A stretch of DNA of 64,000 nt from Mycobacterium sp. (GTDB lineage Bacteria > Actinomycetota > Actinomycetes > Mycobacteriales > Mycobacteriaceae), in NCBI GenBank assembly GCA_020438865.1, contig JAGQTU010000004.1, positions 95,236 through 159,235 of the forward strand, in the 5' to 3' direction. Below are positions 25,228-32,850 of the stretch, in pieces (the first letter of the stretch is position 1; every line of letters begins with the position of its first letter). The position numbers and the translations under genes were made by a program. The notes under the pieces are model-generated. The model had not been told where the DNA came from. It did not search any database and saw nothing but the letters and a program-made list of their open reading frames with translations.

Positions 25228-26199
25228 TTACGTGCTGCCGGGTTGCTCTGCGGCGCTCGTCTCGGGCGGGCCGATGAATTCAAGGCCGGCCCGAATTGCA
25301 GGGCGGTGACGCAGGATTCGGTAGTGCGCCAATCGGCCGAGCCCCCGTGTCGTCAAGAACTGTGCGCCCGGCCATGACGTGGCCACGCGTTCACTGGCGG
25401 CATAGGGGCTGTCCGGGTCGTCGGGGTCGTGGATGAGGAGAAGCGGCGGGTGGTTGGCCAGGCGACCGTTCCATGTCAGGTTCGTCTCGTGCAGCTGCAT
25501 TCCGATGCGGGTCTCGAGGCGGCGGTGCAGGCCCGCCCGGATCCGGCGACCGAAGCCGTGGCGGGCGGCGAACAGATCCAGATAGAGGGGGAATTCGCCC
25601 ATGGGTGACAAGAAGACCAGGCGCCCTACCGGCGTGCCCTGAGCTGCCGCCAGAGCAGTCGAGTTAGCTCCGAGCGAGTGGGCGACGACTGCATGCGCCG
25701 GCCCGTGGGTCTCGATCATGGCCGCGATCGCGTCGGCACACTCGATGGCGGTGGTGCGCCCGGGCGCGAGCGCACCCGGATCCGATTCGTTGTGGCTGGG
25801 CAGGTCGAACGCAATGACCCGGTATCCCGCCTCCATCAGAGGTTTGACGAACACCGCCAAATGCGCGCGCTGACCGCCCCAACCGTGCACCAGATATACC
25901 GGCGGCCCCTCGCCCCACTCCTCCCCGGCGACCCGATGCCCGTCCCAGAAGGCCTCTATCGATCTCCCCGGTGGAACACCCGGCGGCATTTTGAGGCTCG
26001 ACTCGAGGACCGGCGGCGTGCACCACAACTCGACGGCCCACCGCGATCCCAGAGCAGGCGCCAACCGCTCGAGCAACCAGAAACGTCGGCGCACCGAGGC
26101 AGCGACGGGCGGCAGCACGCCGGAGCCTTCGGTATCGAGCGGTGCCACCTCGCCGGCCGGCGCGTCTGCCGACGCTGGCCCAAATGCCCCCTCAGTCAT
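25228..26199 (-). CDS. Alpha/beta-hydrolase
   Basis: The 323-residue protein has the alpha/beta-hydrolase core. The oxyanion region is VYLVHGWGGQRAHL, the nucleophile elbow AHSLGANST, the acid in LLIHDPDDPDSPY, and the late His in LGRLAHYRIL. A helical N-terminal segment (VRRRFWLLERLAPALGSRWA) precedes the core, as in several mycobacterial thioesterase/esterase-like proteins. I prefer ATG 26197-26199 over ATG 26295. It lies 8 nt after a TACGAT box, whereas the longer form has no ribosome binding site. Substrate unknown. Confidence 0.85.
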   Translation of the reverse strand: MTEGAFGPASADAPAGEVAPLDTEGSGVLPPVAASVRRRFWLLERLAPALGSRWAVELWCTPPVLESSLKMPPGVPPGRSIEAFWDGHRVAGEEWGEGPPVYLVHGWGGQRAHLAVFVKPLMEAGYRVIAFDLPSHNESDPGALAPGRTTAIECADAIAAMIETHGPAHAVVAHSLGANSTALAAAQGTPVGRLVFLSPMGEFPLYLDLFAARHGFGRRIRAGLHRRLETRIGMQLHETNLTWNGRLANHPPLLLIHDPDDPDSPYAASERVATSWPGAQFLTTRGLGRLAHYRILRHRPAIRAGLEFIGPPETSAAEQPGST

Positions 26200-26207
26200 C
26201 ACCTGCG

Positions 26208-26213
26208 ATCGTA
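26208..26213 (-). promoter_or_regulatory. Probable -10 box (TACGAT) of the alpha/beta-hydrolase gene
   Basis: TACGAT on the minus strand, 8 nt, then ATG 26197-26199. Confidence 0.35.
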
Positions 26214-26400
26214 GTGGGGCGGCACTGTTACCGACATCGGCATGGCCCGGGCGCAGATCGTCTTCGCCGCTGCGCGGGCTCTCCGGGTCGAACATGATCG
26301 TCTGAATCGATGGCCTCCCAGCAGCTCAACTCAGCTGGCGGACGCCGCGTCACGGCTGGTTCAAGTGCGCTGAGACCCTTACCGACCACTTCCGAAATGG

Positions 26401-26406
26401 TATCGT
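26401..26406 (+). promoter_or_regulatory. Probable -10 box (TATCGT) of vapBC
   Basis: TATCGT, 6 nt, then ATG 26413. There is no Shine-Dalgarno. Confidence 0.5.
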
Positions 26407-26412
26407 CAAACC

Positions 26413-26658
26413 ATGCTGGCAACCATCGATGCGGGGGGTCGAGTCGTCGTTCCCAAAGAAGTCCGCGAGCGTCTCGGATTGCGCCCCGGCAGCCGGATCG
26501 TGTTGACAGAGGTCGAAGGACACCTTGAGATCTCGCCGGCGACTACGCCCGTGCGGCTCGTCGATCACGAGGGCGCTCTAGTGGCGGTCGCTGACACCGA
26601 TCTTCCCGTCCTCACCGCCGAGCAGGTCCGGCATGCGGTGGAGGCCACCCGTCGGTGA
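26413..26658 (+). CDS. vapB: VapB-type antitoxin, AbrB/SpoVT DNA-binding fold
   Basis: The 81-residue protein begins with the AbrB-like swapped-hairpin motif LATIDAGGRVVVPKEVRERLGL, which binds the operon operator. The C-terminal part (LTAEQVRHAVEATRR) should wrap around and neutralise the toxin. It overlaps vapC by 4 bp. The ATG is 6 nt from a TATCGT box. The antitoxin normally represses its own promoter together with VapC. Confidence 0.93.
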   Translation: MLATIDAGGRVVVPKEVRERLGLRPGSRIVLTEVEGHLEISPATTPVRLVDHEGALVAVADTDLPVLTAEQVRHAVEATRR

Positions 26659-27062
26659 CCGCGCTCGATACGAGCGTCGTCATCGCAGCCTTCGCCCCTT
26701 GGCACGAGGCACATGAGGCGGCGCGGCGCGCTGTAACACCCGACGCGGTCATCCCGGCACATGTGGTGACGGAAACCTACGCTGTGCTCACCCGCATGCC
26801 TGAGCCGTTCCGGATGGATGCCTCGACAGTGGCTGCGTATCTCACCCGCCAATGGGGCGGACGTGTCATCGCCCCGGACGCGGCGCTGTACGAATCACTG
26901 ACAACAGCTGCCGCGAGAGCCCGAGTGATGGGGGGCGGTACGTATGACGCCCTGGTCGGACTCACCGCCCGGAGTTTCGGCCACGAGTTGTTGTCGCTCG
27001 ATCTCCGGGCTGAACGCACTTACAGAGCACTGGGGATCGATTATCGCCTCCTCACCCAGTAG
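26655..27062 (+). CDS. vapC: VapC toxin, PIN-domain ribonuclease
   Basis: The 135-residue protein starts with GTG inside the vapB stop. PIN-domain acidic residues are present: Asp5 in ALDTSVVI, Glu40 in VVTETYAVL, Asp98 in GGTYDALVG, and a fourth in LLSLDLRAE. All expected Mg-coordinating positions are intact, so it is predicted to be an active RNase held in check by VapB. Confidence 0.93.
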   Translation: MTALDTSVVIAAFAPWHEAHEAARRAVTPDAVIPAHVVTETYAVLTRMPEPFRMDASTVAAYLTRQWGGRVIAPDAALYESLTTAAARARVMGGGTYDALVGLTARSFGHELLSLDLRAERTYRALGIDYRLLTQ

Positions 27063-27143
27063 CGGCGACCAACGCCGTGGTCGAACTCCGTGGGTTTGCG
27101 GGCTGAACGCACGTCACCCCCATGATGAGACCAACGGGCCAAG

Positions 27144-27584
27144 CTAATCCTGATCCTGTGCTGACGTCCCGTAGTCCCAGGACAACGTTCTAACGGGTGT
27201 CACGCGGATATAAGCCGCGCCGGGTCGGGGTGCCGTGGGCCATTCGGACTCTGGCACGCCACGCGCCCGGGCACCCTCCCTCGATAGCTGAAGTGCTTCG
27301 CCTGGTTCGCGAACAATCCGGGCGCGACCCTGCAACATCACTCCCCGGATATCCGCCATGGTGGATCCGTCCTCGAGCAGAATGCTCACGTGCGGGTTCC
27401 GTTCGATATTGGCAACTTTGTGGGTCCCGTCGCGCACACCCATGACGATGTCTCGGCCGAGGCGGAAGTATCCAAGGGGCACGGTGTGCGGGAATCCATC
27501 CTCGTCGATGGTGCTCAGCATCGCCCAACCCGGGCGGCTGTCGAGATAGGCCGCAACTTCTTCGTCACTGAGTTTCCGTGGCAT
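27144..27584 (-). CDS. PPOX-class flavin/F420-dependent protein
   Basis: The 146-residue product has the split beta-barrel pattern of pyridoxamine-5'-phosphate-oxidase-like proteins (GWAMLSTIDEDGFPHTVPLGY, then HKVANIERNPHVSILLED). This group in mycobacteria binds FMN or F420 and reduces diverse substrates. The ATG follows a TAACCT box by 6 nt. It is not in an operon with the neighbouring CIA30-domain gene, which starts further upstream and reads the same way. Confidence 0.85.
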   Translation of the reverse strand: MPRKLSDEEVAAYLDSRPGWAMLSTIDEDGFPHTVPLGYFRLGRDIVMGVRDGTHKVANIERNPHVSILLEDGSTMADIRGVMLQGRARIVREPGEALQLSREGARARGVPESEWPTAPRPGAAYIRVTPVRTLSWDYGTSAQDQD

Positions 27585-27590
27585 GAGAAG

Positions 27591-27596
27591 AGGTTA
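27591..27596 (-). promoter_or_regulatory. Probable -10 box (TAACCT) of the PPOX gene
   Basis: TAACCT on the minus strand, 6 nt, then ATG 27582-27584. Confidence 0.45.
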
Positions 27597-27613
27597 GGCG
27601 CCCTTCGGAGCCT

Positions 27614-28246
27614 TCAGCTTGAAGAGTCGATGGAACTGACGACGAGTTGGAACGGGCCCTCCTGCTTGTCGAGAATGTAGAGCGCGACCCGGCTGATGGT
27701 CGACGGGTCCAGTGGCGCTGCGCTCGGTACCGGGTCGAGGAACATGCCCACCGGCTCAAAGCCGCTGACGGGCAGGTCGTAGGTCCGCCGGACGCCGGCC
27801 TCGGTGGCGAAGCGCTGGATGTAGGACCAGGGCTGCCCCGTCTCCACCTTCAACACGTATGTCTTGCCGTCACCTAATGCCCGCACCCGCAGTGATGTCG
27901 CACCGGTTGCCCGGCGCCCGATCTCGGGGTCGACCGGACCGCGGGCCGAGGCGAATCCGCCGTTGTTGTCCAGCGAGATATTGCCCGAGAACACGAGGCC
28001 ACCGTCGCCGAAGGCGACCGTCGAGGTAGACCGGCCGCCCATGACGGGGTCGTTGACGGTCGTCCAACTGGCCACCGCGGCGGGATCACCGAGGTCGACG
28101 AGAGCCACTGGCCCGGCCGCCGGGGCGGACGGACGAGGTTGATCTGCCTGGGCGATGAGCCCGCTGCTCCCGTAAGTCCCGATCAGTACCGTCAAGCATG
28201 TGATCGTCAGAGCTGTCCGCGCCCGCCACCGCTGGTCACTCCACAT
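27614..28246 (-). CDS. Exported or membrane-anchored CIA30-domain protein
   Basis: An N-terminal hydrophobic segment (TALTITCLTVLIGTYGSSGL) precedes a CIA30-like galactose-binding-type domain. It has the typical WTTVNDPVMGGRSTS opening, FSGNISLDNNGGFASAR, and a YDLPVSGFEPV stretch near the end. CIA30 domains are known from complex I assembly factors and bacterial periplasmic proteins. The role here is unknown. ATG 28244-28246 is preferred for its GGGGGA context. ATG 28276 is also possible. Confidence 0.75.
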   Translation of the reverse strand: MWSDQRWRARTALTITCLTVLIGTYGSSGLIAQADQPRPSAPAAGPVALVDLGDPAAVASWTTVNDPVMGGRSTSTVAFGDGGLVFSGNISLDNNGGFASARGPVDPEIGRRATGATSLRVRALGDGKTYVLKVETGQPWSYIQRFATEAGVRRTYDLPVSGFEPVGMFLDPVPSAAPLDPSTISRVALYILDKQEGPFQLVVSSIDSSS

Positions 28247-28472
28247 TCCCCCAATGTAGGGCCGTGGAGCGTGCATTGGACAGGGACCGAAATTACGGAA
28301 TCCGAACCGAAATCCTTGTCGACATACAGCACGCGCAACCCGGATGGCTCGGCGCTGGCCGCGACGATGAGGTCAGAGAGCGACGGGCCGCGGTTCCGCC
28401 GGGCGTGCTGCAGTCGCATTCGCAATCGGTGTTCGACGCCTCTGTGATTGGGCTCCCTGGCAGAATCAAGTC

Positions 28473-28706
28473 ATGCGAAATCTCCTACGCCGCCCCGTCA
28501 TCGCCATTCTTGTGGCCACTCCTATCACTGCCGTGTTGCTATCCGGCGCCGGGATCGGTTCGGCAGAGCCCCTCAATTGCGTCAATGGACAATTCTGGGA
28601 TCCGATTACCAACACCTGCCAGACACCGCAGCCGGCGAAAGACTGTGCGCCCGGTGAGTACTGGAACGCATTGTCCAATGTGTGCCGGCCGCTGGGTCAG
28701 CTCTAG
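28473..28706 (+). CDS. Small secreted Cys-rich protein, 77 residues
   Basis: After a signal peptide ending GIGSAEP come two similar Cys-containing units (LNCVNGQFWDPITNTCQTP and DCAPGEYWNALSNVCRPL). Each has the spacing C-x6-W-x7-C, reminiscent of chitin-binding-like or other disulfide-knotted repeats. A CAGAAT sequence lies 6 nt before the ATG and may act as a -10 box. It is divergent from the CIA30 gene. Function unknown. Confidence 0.7.
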   Translation: MRNLLRRPVIAILVATPITAVLLSGAGIGSAEPLNCVNGQFWDPITNTCQTPQPAKDCAPGEYWNALSNVCRPLGQL

Positions 28707-28786
28707 TCCGCCCCTACCTTCCTTCACGCCGGACTGAGCGCCGACCGCGACCTCTCTGGCGCCCCGGGGATTCTGTGAGGTCTAGC

Positions 28787-29164
28787 GTGAGCGGCATGGG
28801 TTTGTTCAGTCATGAGGAGTTCCGGGACCCGGCCGACAGCGTTGGTGGCGGCGCTAATAGTGGGGTTGTTGAACGAGCTCGGCGTGCTGAGGTCGGCGAG
28901 TACGGGGTGGATGAACCTGTAGTGGTGGGTCCGGGGTCGCCGCCCGAGGATGGCTCATGCGGTCAGTTCGCTGTGCAGTTTCACGTGTCGACGTCAATGC
29001 TGGTCGGGCTGAAACGTATTGCGGATATGCGTGGGGTGAGCGTGCCGGAGGTCTGCCGGCAGGTGATCGGTGTGTTTGTTGCCCAGCAGGCGGGTGAGCT
29101 GGGTGCATTACTTGCTGCCGAGGCCGAGGCGGCTGATTACCGGCCGAGTTTGGGTGAAGCGTAG
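28787..29164 (+). CDS. Hypothetical protein with possible ribbon-helix-helix region
   Basis: The 125-residue product (GTG 28787, with GTGAGG six bases upstream) has an acidic N-terminal half. The C-terminal half, QFAVQFHVSTSMLVGLKRIA then DMRGVSVPEVCRQVIGVFV, reads like a beta strand followed by two helices, the pattern of ribbon-helix-helix DNA-binding proteins. An alanine/glutamate helix ends it. The start of the patchy accessory stretch is here. No named family is recognised. Confidence 0.55.
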   Translation: MSGMGLFSHEEFRDPADSVGGGANSGVVERARRAEVGEYGVDEPVVVGPGSPPEDGSCGQFAVQFHVSTSMLVGLKRIADMRGVSVPEVCRQVIGVFVAQQAGELGALLAAEAEAADYRPSLGEA

Positions 29165-29812
29165 CCATTGCACGTTGTGCGTCGCGTCCGTCATCCGCGG
29201 CTTGCCGTCGACCCGCCGCCCTCCCGGTGCAACCAGGTGTTCCACGGGCCCTTGCACCTCTCGGTGGGCTTCAACGAAATCGTCTGAGCCGGTTGGCGCT
29301 TGGTTACACGGCGCCCGCGATCGTGTCGATCGCTCGGCGGTCCTGATCGTCGAGCGCGCGGTCGCTGTATGTCTTGATGACGGCTTCAAAACTGAGAACC
29401 TACATGTGTGTTGTAGGTTCTCGAATCCCGTTGCATATCGCGGTCTTCCGAGCTGCGCTTCCTTCGGTTGTCTCGCCCTGTTTCATATGGGTTTGTCTCA
29501 CTTCGCGTTTCATCTCCCAGCCCCGTCGTGCAAGGAGCCGGATGTTCCCCGGGCACTTCGCGACTCAGGTCTGGCGGCGGGGGTGGCTGGATCGCCAGCC
29601 AAACCACGTGCCACTGGCGGGCTGCTTCGTCACGTGATTAGCAAGTCTGAGGTGCCACCCGAACTTAGAGAACTGATCCAAGGCTCGTGAAAATCCCTTG
29701 CTCCGTGGCTCTTTCAGAGACCGACTGACCGGGTCGCCGTTAGCAGGCGTTCGCCGATCCAACCATTCTCGAGTGTCTATTACTTTCTACCCCAACGTGT
29801 CGATCGTCGAGG
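29165..29812. other. 648-base stretch without a supported gene
   Basis: Frames crossing this stretch are short, lack ribosome binding sites and show no domain. Local base composition is less GC-rich from about 29375 on. It contains one clear structured motif, the hairpin at 29394-29422. I read it as decayed or non-coding accessory DNA. Confidence 0.5.
29394..29422. repeat. Perfect 11-bp inverted repeat (hairpin)
   Basis: GAGAACCTACA (29394-29404) and TGTAGGTTCTC (29412-29422) are exact reverse complements with a 7-nt loop. The core ACCTACA/TGTAGGT is the same as in the inner hairpin of the dispersed repeat family at 30.7-56.3 kb, so it may be a related or degenerate member. Confidence 0.7.
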
Positions 29813-30571
29813 CTAAACGTACAGCCGACAGCGATCGACGAGGATCTCTGCCAACCGTTCCGGTTCGCTGACCATCAGCATGTGGGAGGTGTCGATCTCG
29901 ATGAGCGTCTGCACGCCGCCAAGAGCAGCGATGCACTCGCGTTGAATCTTTGTCGGGACGGCACGATCACGCCGAGTGAGTATCCACGTGCGTGGCACGT
30001 CGTCGGGCATACCGCTGCGGTCAACTTTTTCAATCATGATAGAGGGTGATTCCTGACAGGACCGAGCCAGCGTGAACCTGCGTTGTGCGGGATTCATTCC
30101 GTTGCAGAATACAAACCTCGCCAACGCAGTAGGCAAACCTCCCGGGCGTAATGGACGGGATTTCTGCACATTACGTTTCGTGGTGCGACGTGCGTACCAG
30201 CTCAGCGCCCCGGGAACCGCGTCCACCAGGGCGCTGCCGTTGGCTGGTACCTGCGCGGCGGCCAAGATCATCTCCCGCACGCGCGCCGAGCCGAGCTTGG
30301 TGACAACACCGGGGACGGTCGCCCCCGCCAGCGAATGGCCGACGATCACGAGGTCGTCGAGCCCGGCATTCTCGATGTCCGACACCACCGAGTCGACCCA
30401 CTCGCCGATACCAGCCGTGATCAGGTCACCGGCCTTGTCTCGCCGACCTGGCAAGTCAACGGCCAGCACCCTTAGCTTCGGCTCCAGGCTATGAATCGCC
30501 TCTACGGTGGGCTCCCAGCAATCAGCGGCAAAACCGCCGCCGTGCACCAGAACCAAATCGGGCAATGCCAT
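29813..30571 (-). CDS. Alpha/beta-hydrolase (esterase EstA/PIR7-like)
   Basis: This compact 252-residue hydrolase has LVLVHGGGFAADCW (oxyanion strand), VGHSLAGATV (nucleophile Ser), an acid region in WILTRRDRAVP and the late His in IDTSHMLMVSEPERL. The arrangement is like plant hydroxynitrile-lyase/esterase-type hydrolases. GGAGGCCCGCC precedes the ATG. It sits in accessory DNA next to repeat copy A. Substrate unknown. Confidence 0.88.
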   Translation of the reverse strand: MALPDLVLVHGGGFAADCWEPTVEAIHSLEPKLRVLAVDLPGRRDKAGDLITAGIGEWVDSVVSDIENAGLDDLVIVGHSLAGATVPGVVTKLGSARVREMILAAAQVPANGSALVDAVPGALSWYARRTTKRNVQKSRPLRPGGLPTALARFVFCNGMNPAQRRFTLARSCQESPSIMIEKVDRSGMPDDVPRTWILTRRDRAVPTKIQRECIAALGGVQTLIEIDTSHMLMVSEPERLAEILVDRCRLYV

Positions 30572-30697
30572 GGCGGGCCTCCTTAGCCCCGTCGGCGCTA
30601 GACCGCATCGTAAAGCCCGCGACGCGACGGCGCGCCAATTTCATCCTGACGCTGTACCACCGACTGTCCAGTAGCAGCAGCAGCCAGCACGACGTGT

Positions 30698-30821
30698 TGT
30701 AGGTTCCGCTTTCCGATGGCGAACCGATACCGCCGTGAGCACAGCCTTCCGTGTTTTTCCGCTCTGCTTGGCGGGGCGGCTTTTCCGGTTTTCGTGGCGA
30801 ATCCGAGAACCGTACGGTTGT
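30698..30821 (+). repeat. Dispersed structured repeat, copy A (right half only)
   Basis: It opens with TGTAGGTTCCGCTTTCCGAT and ends with GAGAACCGTACGGTTGT, the two conserved blocks of the family. The 124-base spacing between the two blocks matches copies B-D. No left arm is recognisable upstream, so this copy is truncated. It is intergenic between a hydrolase gene and mazF. Confidence 0.85.
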
Positions 30822-30953
30822 CTAACTCTGTGGTGAGTCATCCCAGTGGGAAGAGGGTTTGCGAGCTGGCGAGCACCCTTTTCCTCAAGCGCCTTTCGGG
30901 TGCGGAGGTGTTTTGACAGCGATCGTGCTGGATTGGGCCATACGTTTTGCTGT

Positions 30954-31283
30954 TCAGCCGGTCATGCCGAGGTAGACAAGAAGCCCGCGCTCCAGTTGCA
31001 GCATCTCGGTCGTCGATACCTTGCCGATGCGTTGACCCAATTTCGACCTGTGGGCCGTGGTGATCTTGTCGATCATGATGCTGCTCGGGGCAGCTAGTCC
31101 GTTGGTCATATTGGGCTGCAATGGGATTCGCAGTAGTGGGATATCGGCGACCGCAGTGGTCAGCGGGCAGAAAGTTATGGAGTCAGTGGCGTCGAATCGG
31201 TCATCTCGGATGATCAGGACCGGCCTGGGCTTACCCGCGTAACCCTGGCCGGCCGAGGCGGTCCAGAGTTCGCCACGTTTCAC
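30954..31283 (-). CDS. mazF: MazF/PemK-type toxin (endoribonuclease)
   Basis: The 109-residue protein has the MazF fold: MKRGELWTASAGQGYAGKPRPVLII opening, a SITFCPLTTAVADIPLLRIPL strand pair, and SKLGQRIGKVSTTEMLQLE. The conserved Arg and Thr/Ser positions of the active site are visible. Its ATG overlaps the antitoxin stop by 4 bp. It is a sequence-specific mRNA interferase by family. Confidence 0.92.
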   Translation of the reverse strand: MKRGELWTASAGQGYAGKPRPVLIIRDDRFDATDSITFCPLTTAVADIPLLRIPLQPNMTNGLAAPSSIMIDKITTAHRSKLGQRIGKVSTTEMLQLERGLLVYLGMTG

Positions 31284-31507
31284 GAGTTATCGAAGTCTTC
31301 GTCGTTGAATTGAGAAATGGCGTCCACGAAGTCCTGGTCGTCGCCTGCGTTGCGACCAGCAGCGGCCAAAGCCGATTGGCGATGCGCCTCGTCGGCAAAT
31401 TCAGGGGCCCTGGTGTCGGGGACCCAGATTTGGAGGGGGCGCAGTCCCTGCTCGCGTAGTCGAACTCGGTGTTCGGCGACTCGCTTTCCCACGTCACGGT
31501 TGGCCAT
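31280..31507 (-). CDS. mazE: MazE-family antitoxin (DUF3018 type)
   Basis: The protein starting MANRDVGKRVAEHRVRLREQ has the DUF3018 core (RPLQIWVPDTRAPEFADEAHRQ) and an acidic C-terminus (FVDAISQFNDEDF) that should bind MazF. Starts at ATG 31507 or ATG 31516 (MALMANRD) are both possible, and there is no clear Shine-Dalgarno. A perfect palindrome directly precedes the upstream ATG, fitting autorepression. Confidence 0.88.
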   Translation of the reverse strand: MANRDVGKRVAEHRVRLREQGLRPLQIWVPDTRAPEFADEAHRQSALAAAGRNAGDDQDFVDAISQFNDEDFDNS

Positions 31508-31516
31508 GAGCGCCAT

Positions 31517-31528
31517 GTTACATGTAAC
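31517..31528. promoter_or_regulatory. Palindromic operator candidate of mazEF
   Basis: GTTACATGTAAC is a perfect 12-bp palindrome immediately in front of the first possible mazE ATG. Confidence 0.55.
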
Positions 31529-31870
31529 TTGCGCAGGGAGCGTTTCTTGCGCTTTTTTACACCGGAGAGGGCACCCGCAGCCGGCTCGGTTCATCCGCCA
31601 CCCGGGCCGGTGTATTCGACGTTTAGCCGTGCGACCTGCTTGGCATCACGGCCGAGAGGAAGTTCCCGTGGCTACCTCCGACTGGCGCGTGACTCTACGA
31701 TGCGCGTGGGCTCCTGCCGGAATCAAACCGCCGAACGCCTACCACCACCTGCGGCGCATCGAGAAAGCATTCCGGATGTCTTGAACACGGCCTACAGGCC
31801 CGCCCGTTCTGCCAACACAAACGGGAATCGCGATGCCGCGATCGCCGTCCACCCCCACACCGGAAGCCCC

Positions 31871-32135
31871 CGACGCGTCCATTACCGCCTGGTCGCCACG
31901 CTTACCGACGAAACCCGTTACCCAGCAGCCGAACTCGTCGCGTTCTAACACTAGAGATGGGAAATCGAGACCAGTTACCTCGAACTGAAATCACCCATCG
32001 GCGGAGGACGCGTTCTGCGGGAAGCCGTTCCCGCCGGCATCGCTCAAGAGGTCTAAGCCCTGCTGATCACTTGCCATGCCCTGCGCATCGCCATCGCTGA
32101 CACCGCGCTGGCACGCCCCGGAACCAGCCCCGACC
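31871..32135 (+). pseudogene. IS4-family transposase, C-terminal remnant with in-frame stops
   Basis: Reading one frame gives RVHYRLVATLTDETRYPAAE, then after two stops RWEIETSYLELKSPIGGGRV, then ALLITCHALRIAIADTALAR. This is the C-terminal catalytic region of IS4-type DDE transposases (the YxxRWxIExxYxxLK block with the catalytic Glu). In-frame stops are at 31946, 31952 and 32054. The 5' part and the ends of the element are not recognisable. The remnant overlaps the 3' end of the opposite-strand TetR gene. Confidence 0.85.
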
Positions 32136-32803
32136 CTGGCGTTGATAGCGGTCGTAGTCGAAGCGGCGAGCAGCGAATTGGTGACCGGCGCGACGGTCCG
32201 CATGAGGATGTCTGCAACGAGGTCGGGATCGTCCCCGAAGTCTCTTGCGGCCCAACCGGTGAGGGCCGCGTGGAGTGCGCCAGCCGAGAGGTATGCGAGG
32301 TAGTGCGCCTCGAACTCGGTGAGGGGGCGAACGGGCCGGGCGTTGATGAGCCGGGGGATCACCAGTTCGGACACGGCGGCGCGGGCGGGCTCGACGAACA
32401 GGTGGCTGGGGCATCGGGTGGCAAGGGGCTGAAGTGCGGGGAGTCGGCGGGCGAACCCGGCGAAGACGGCCCTGCCGAAGGTGCGCCCGATCGGCAGCTG
32501 GAACGCTTGATGGTCCATCTCGTCGAGTACGTCGCGGAACATCTCCTCGGCGCTTTGCCGGACCACGTCGTCGACGGAGGCGAAGTGGGCGTACATGGTC
32601 TTGCGAGTGACCTTGGCCCGGGACGCCAGTTCCGAGACCGTGATGTCCGGATAGCTCCGGCCTTCCATGAGGAGGGACAGCAATGCCACCCGGATCGAGT
32701 CGCGGGAGCGCTTGACCCGCGGGTCGCGGCACGGCGTGGCAGATGCGTCGTTCGGCACAGAGTCAGCATGCCAAAGCGGGTGCCGGACGGCTTGCGTCAC
32801 CAT
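31991..32803 (-). CDS. TetR-family regulator with an IS-derived C-terminal tail
   Basis: The helix-turn-helix is clear (DITVSELASRAKVTRKTMYAHFAS, about residues 53-76 from the listed start). The ligand domain runs to about TNSLLAASTTTAIN. The last 50 residues (VGAGSGACQRGVSD onward) are antisense to the IS4 remnant, so the natural C-terminus was probably replaced. I chose ATG 32801-32803 because a TATAAC box lies 7 nt upstream. It is divergent from the MpaB-type oxygenase, which it probably controls. Confidence 0.85.
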   Translation of the reverse strand: MVTQAVRHPLWHADSVPNDASATPCRDPRVKRSRDSIRVALLSLLMEGRSYPDITVSELASRAKVTRKTMYAHFASVDDVVRQSAEEMFRDVLDEMDHQAFQLPIGRTFGRAVFAGFARRLPALQPLATRCPSHLFVEPARAAVSELVIPRLINARPVRPLTEFEAHYLAYLSAGALHAALTGWAARDFGDDPDLVADILMRTVAPVTNSLLAASTTTAINARVGAGSGACQRGVSDGDAQGMASDQQGLDLLSDAGGNGFPQNASSADG

Positions 32804-32810
32804 TGGGACT

Positions 32811-32816
32811 GTTATA
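32811..32816 (-). promoter_or_regulatory. Probable -10 box (TATAAC) of the TetR gene
   Basis: TATAAC on the minus strand, 7 nt, then ATG 32801-32803. Confidence 0.4.
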
Positions 32817-32850
32817 CAAATGGATATTATCTTTGCCGGGAGGTTGCCCG

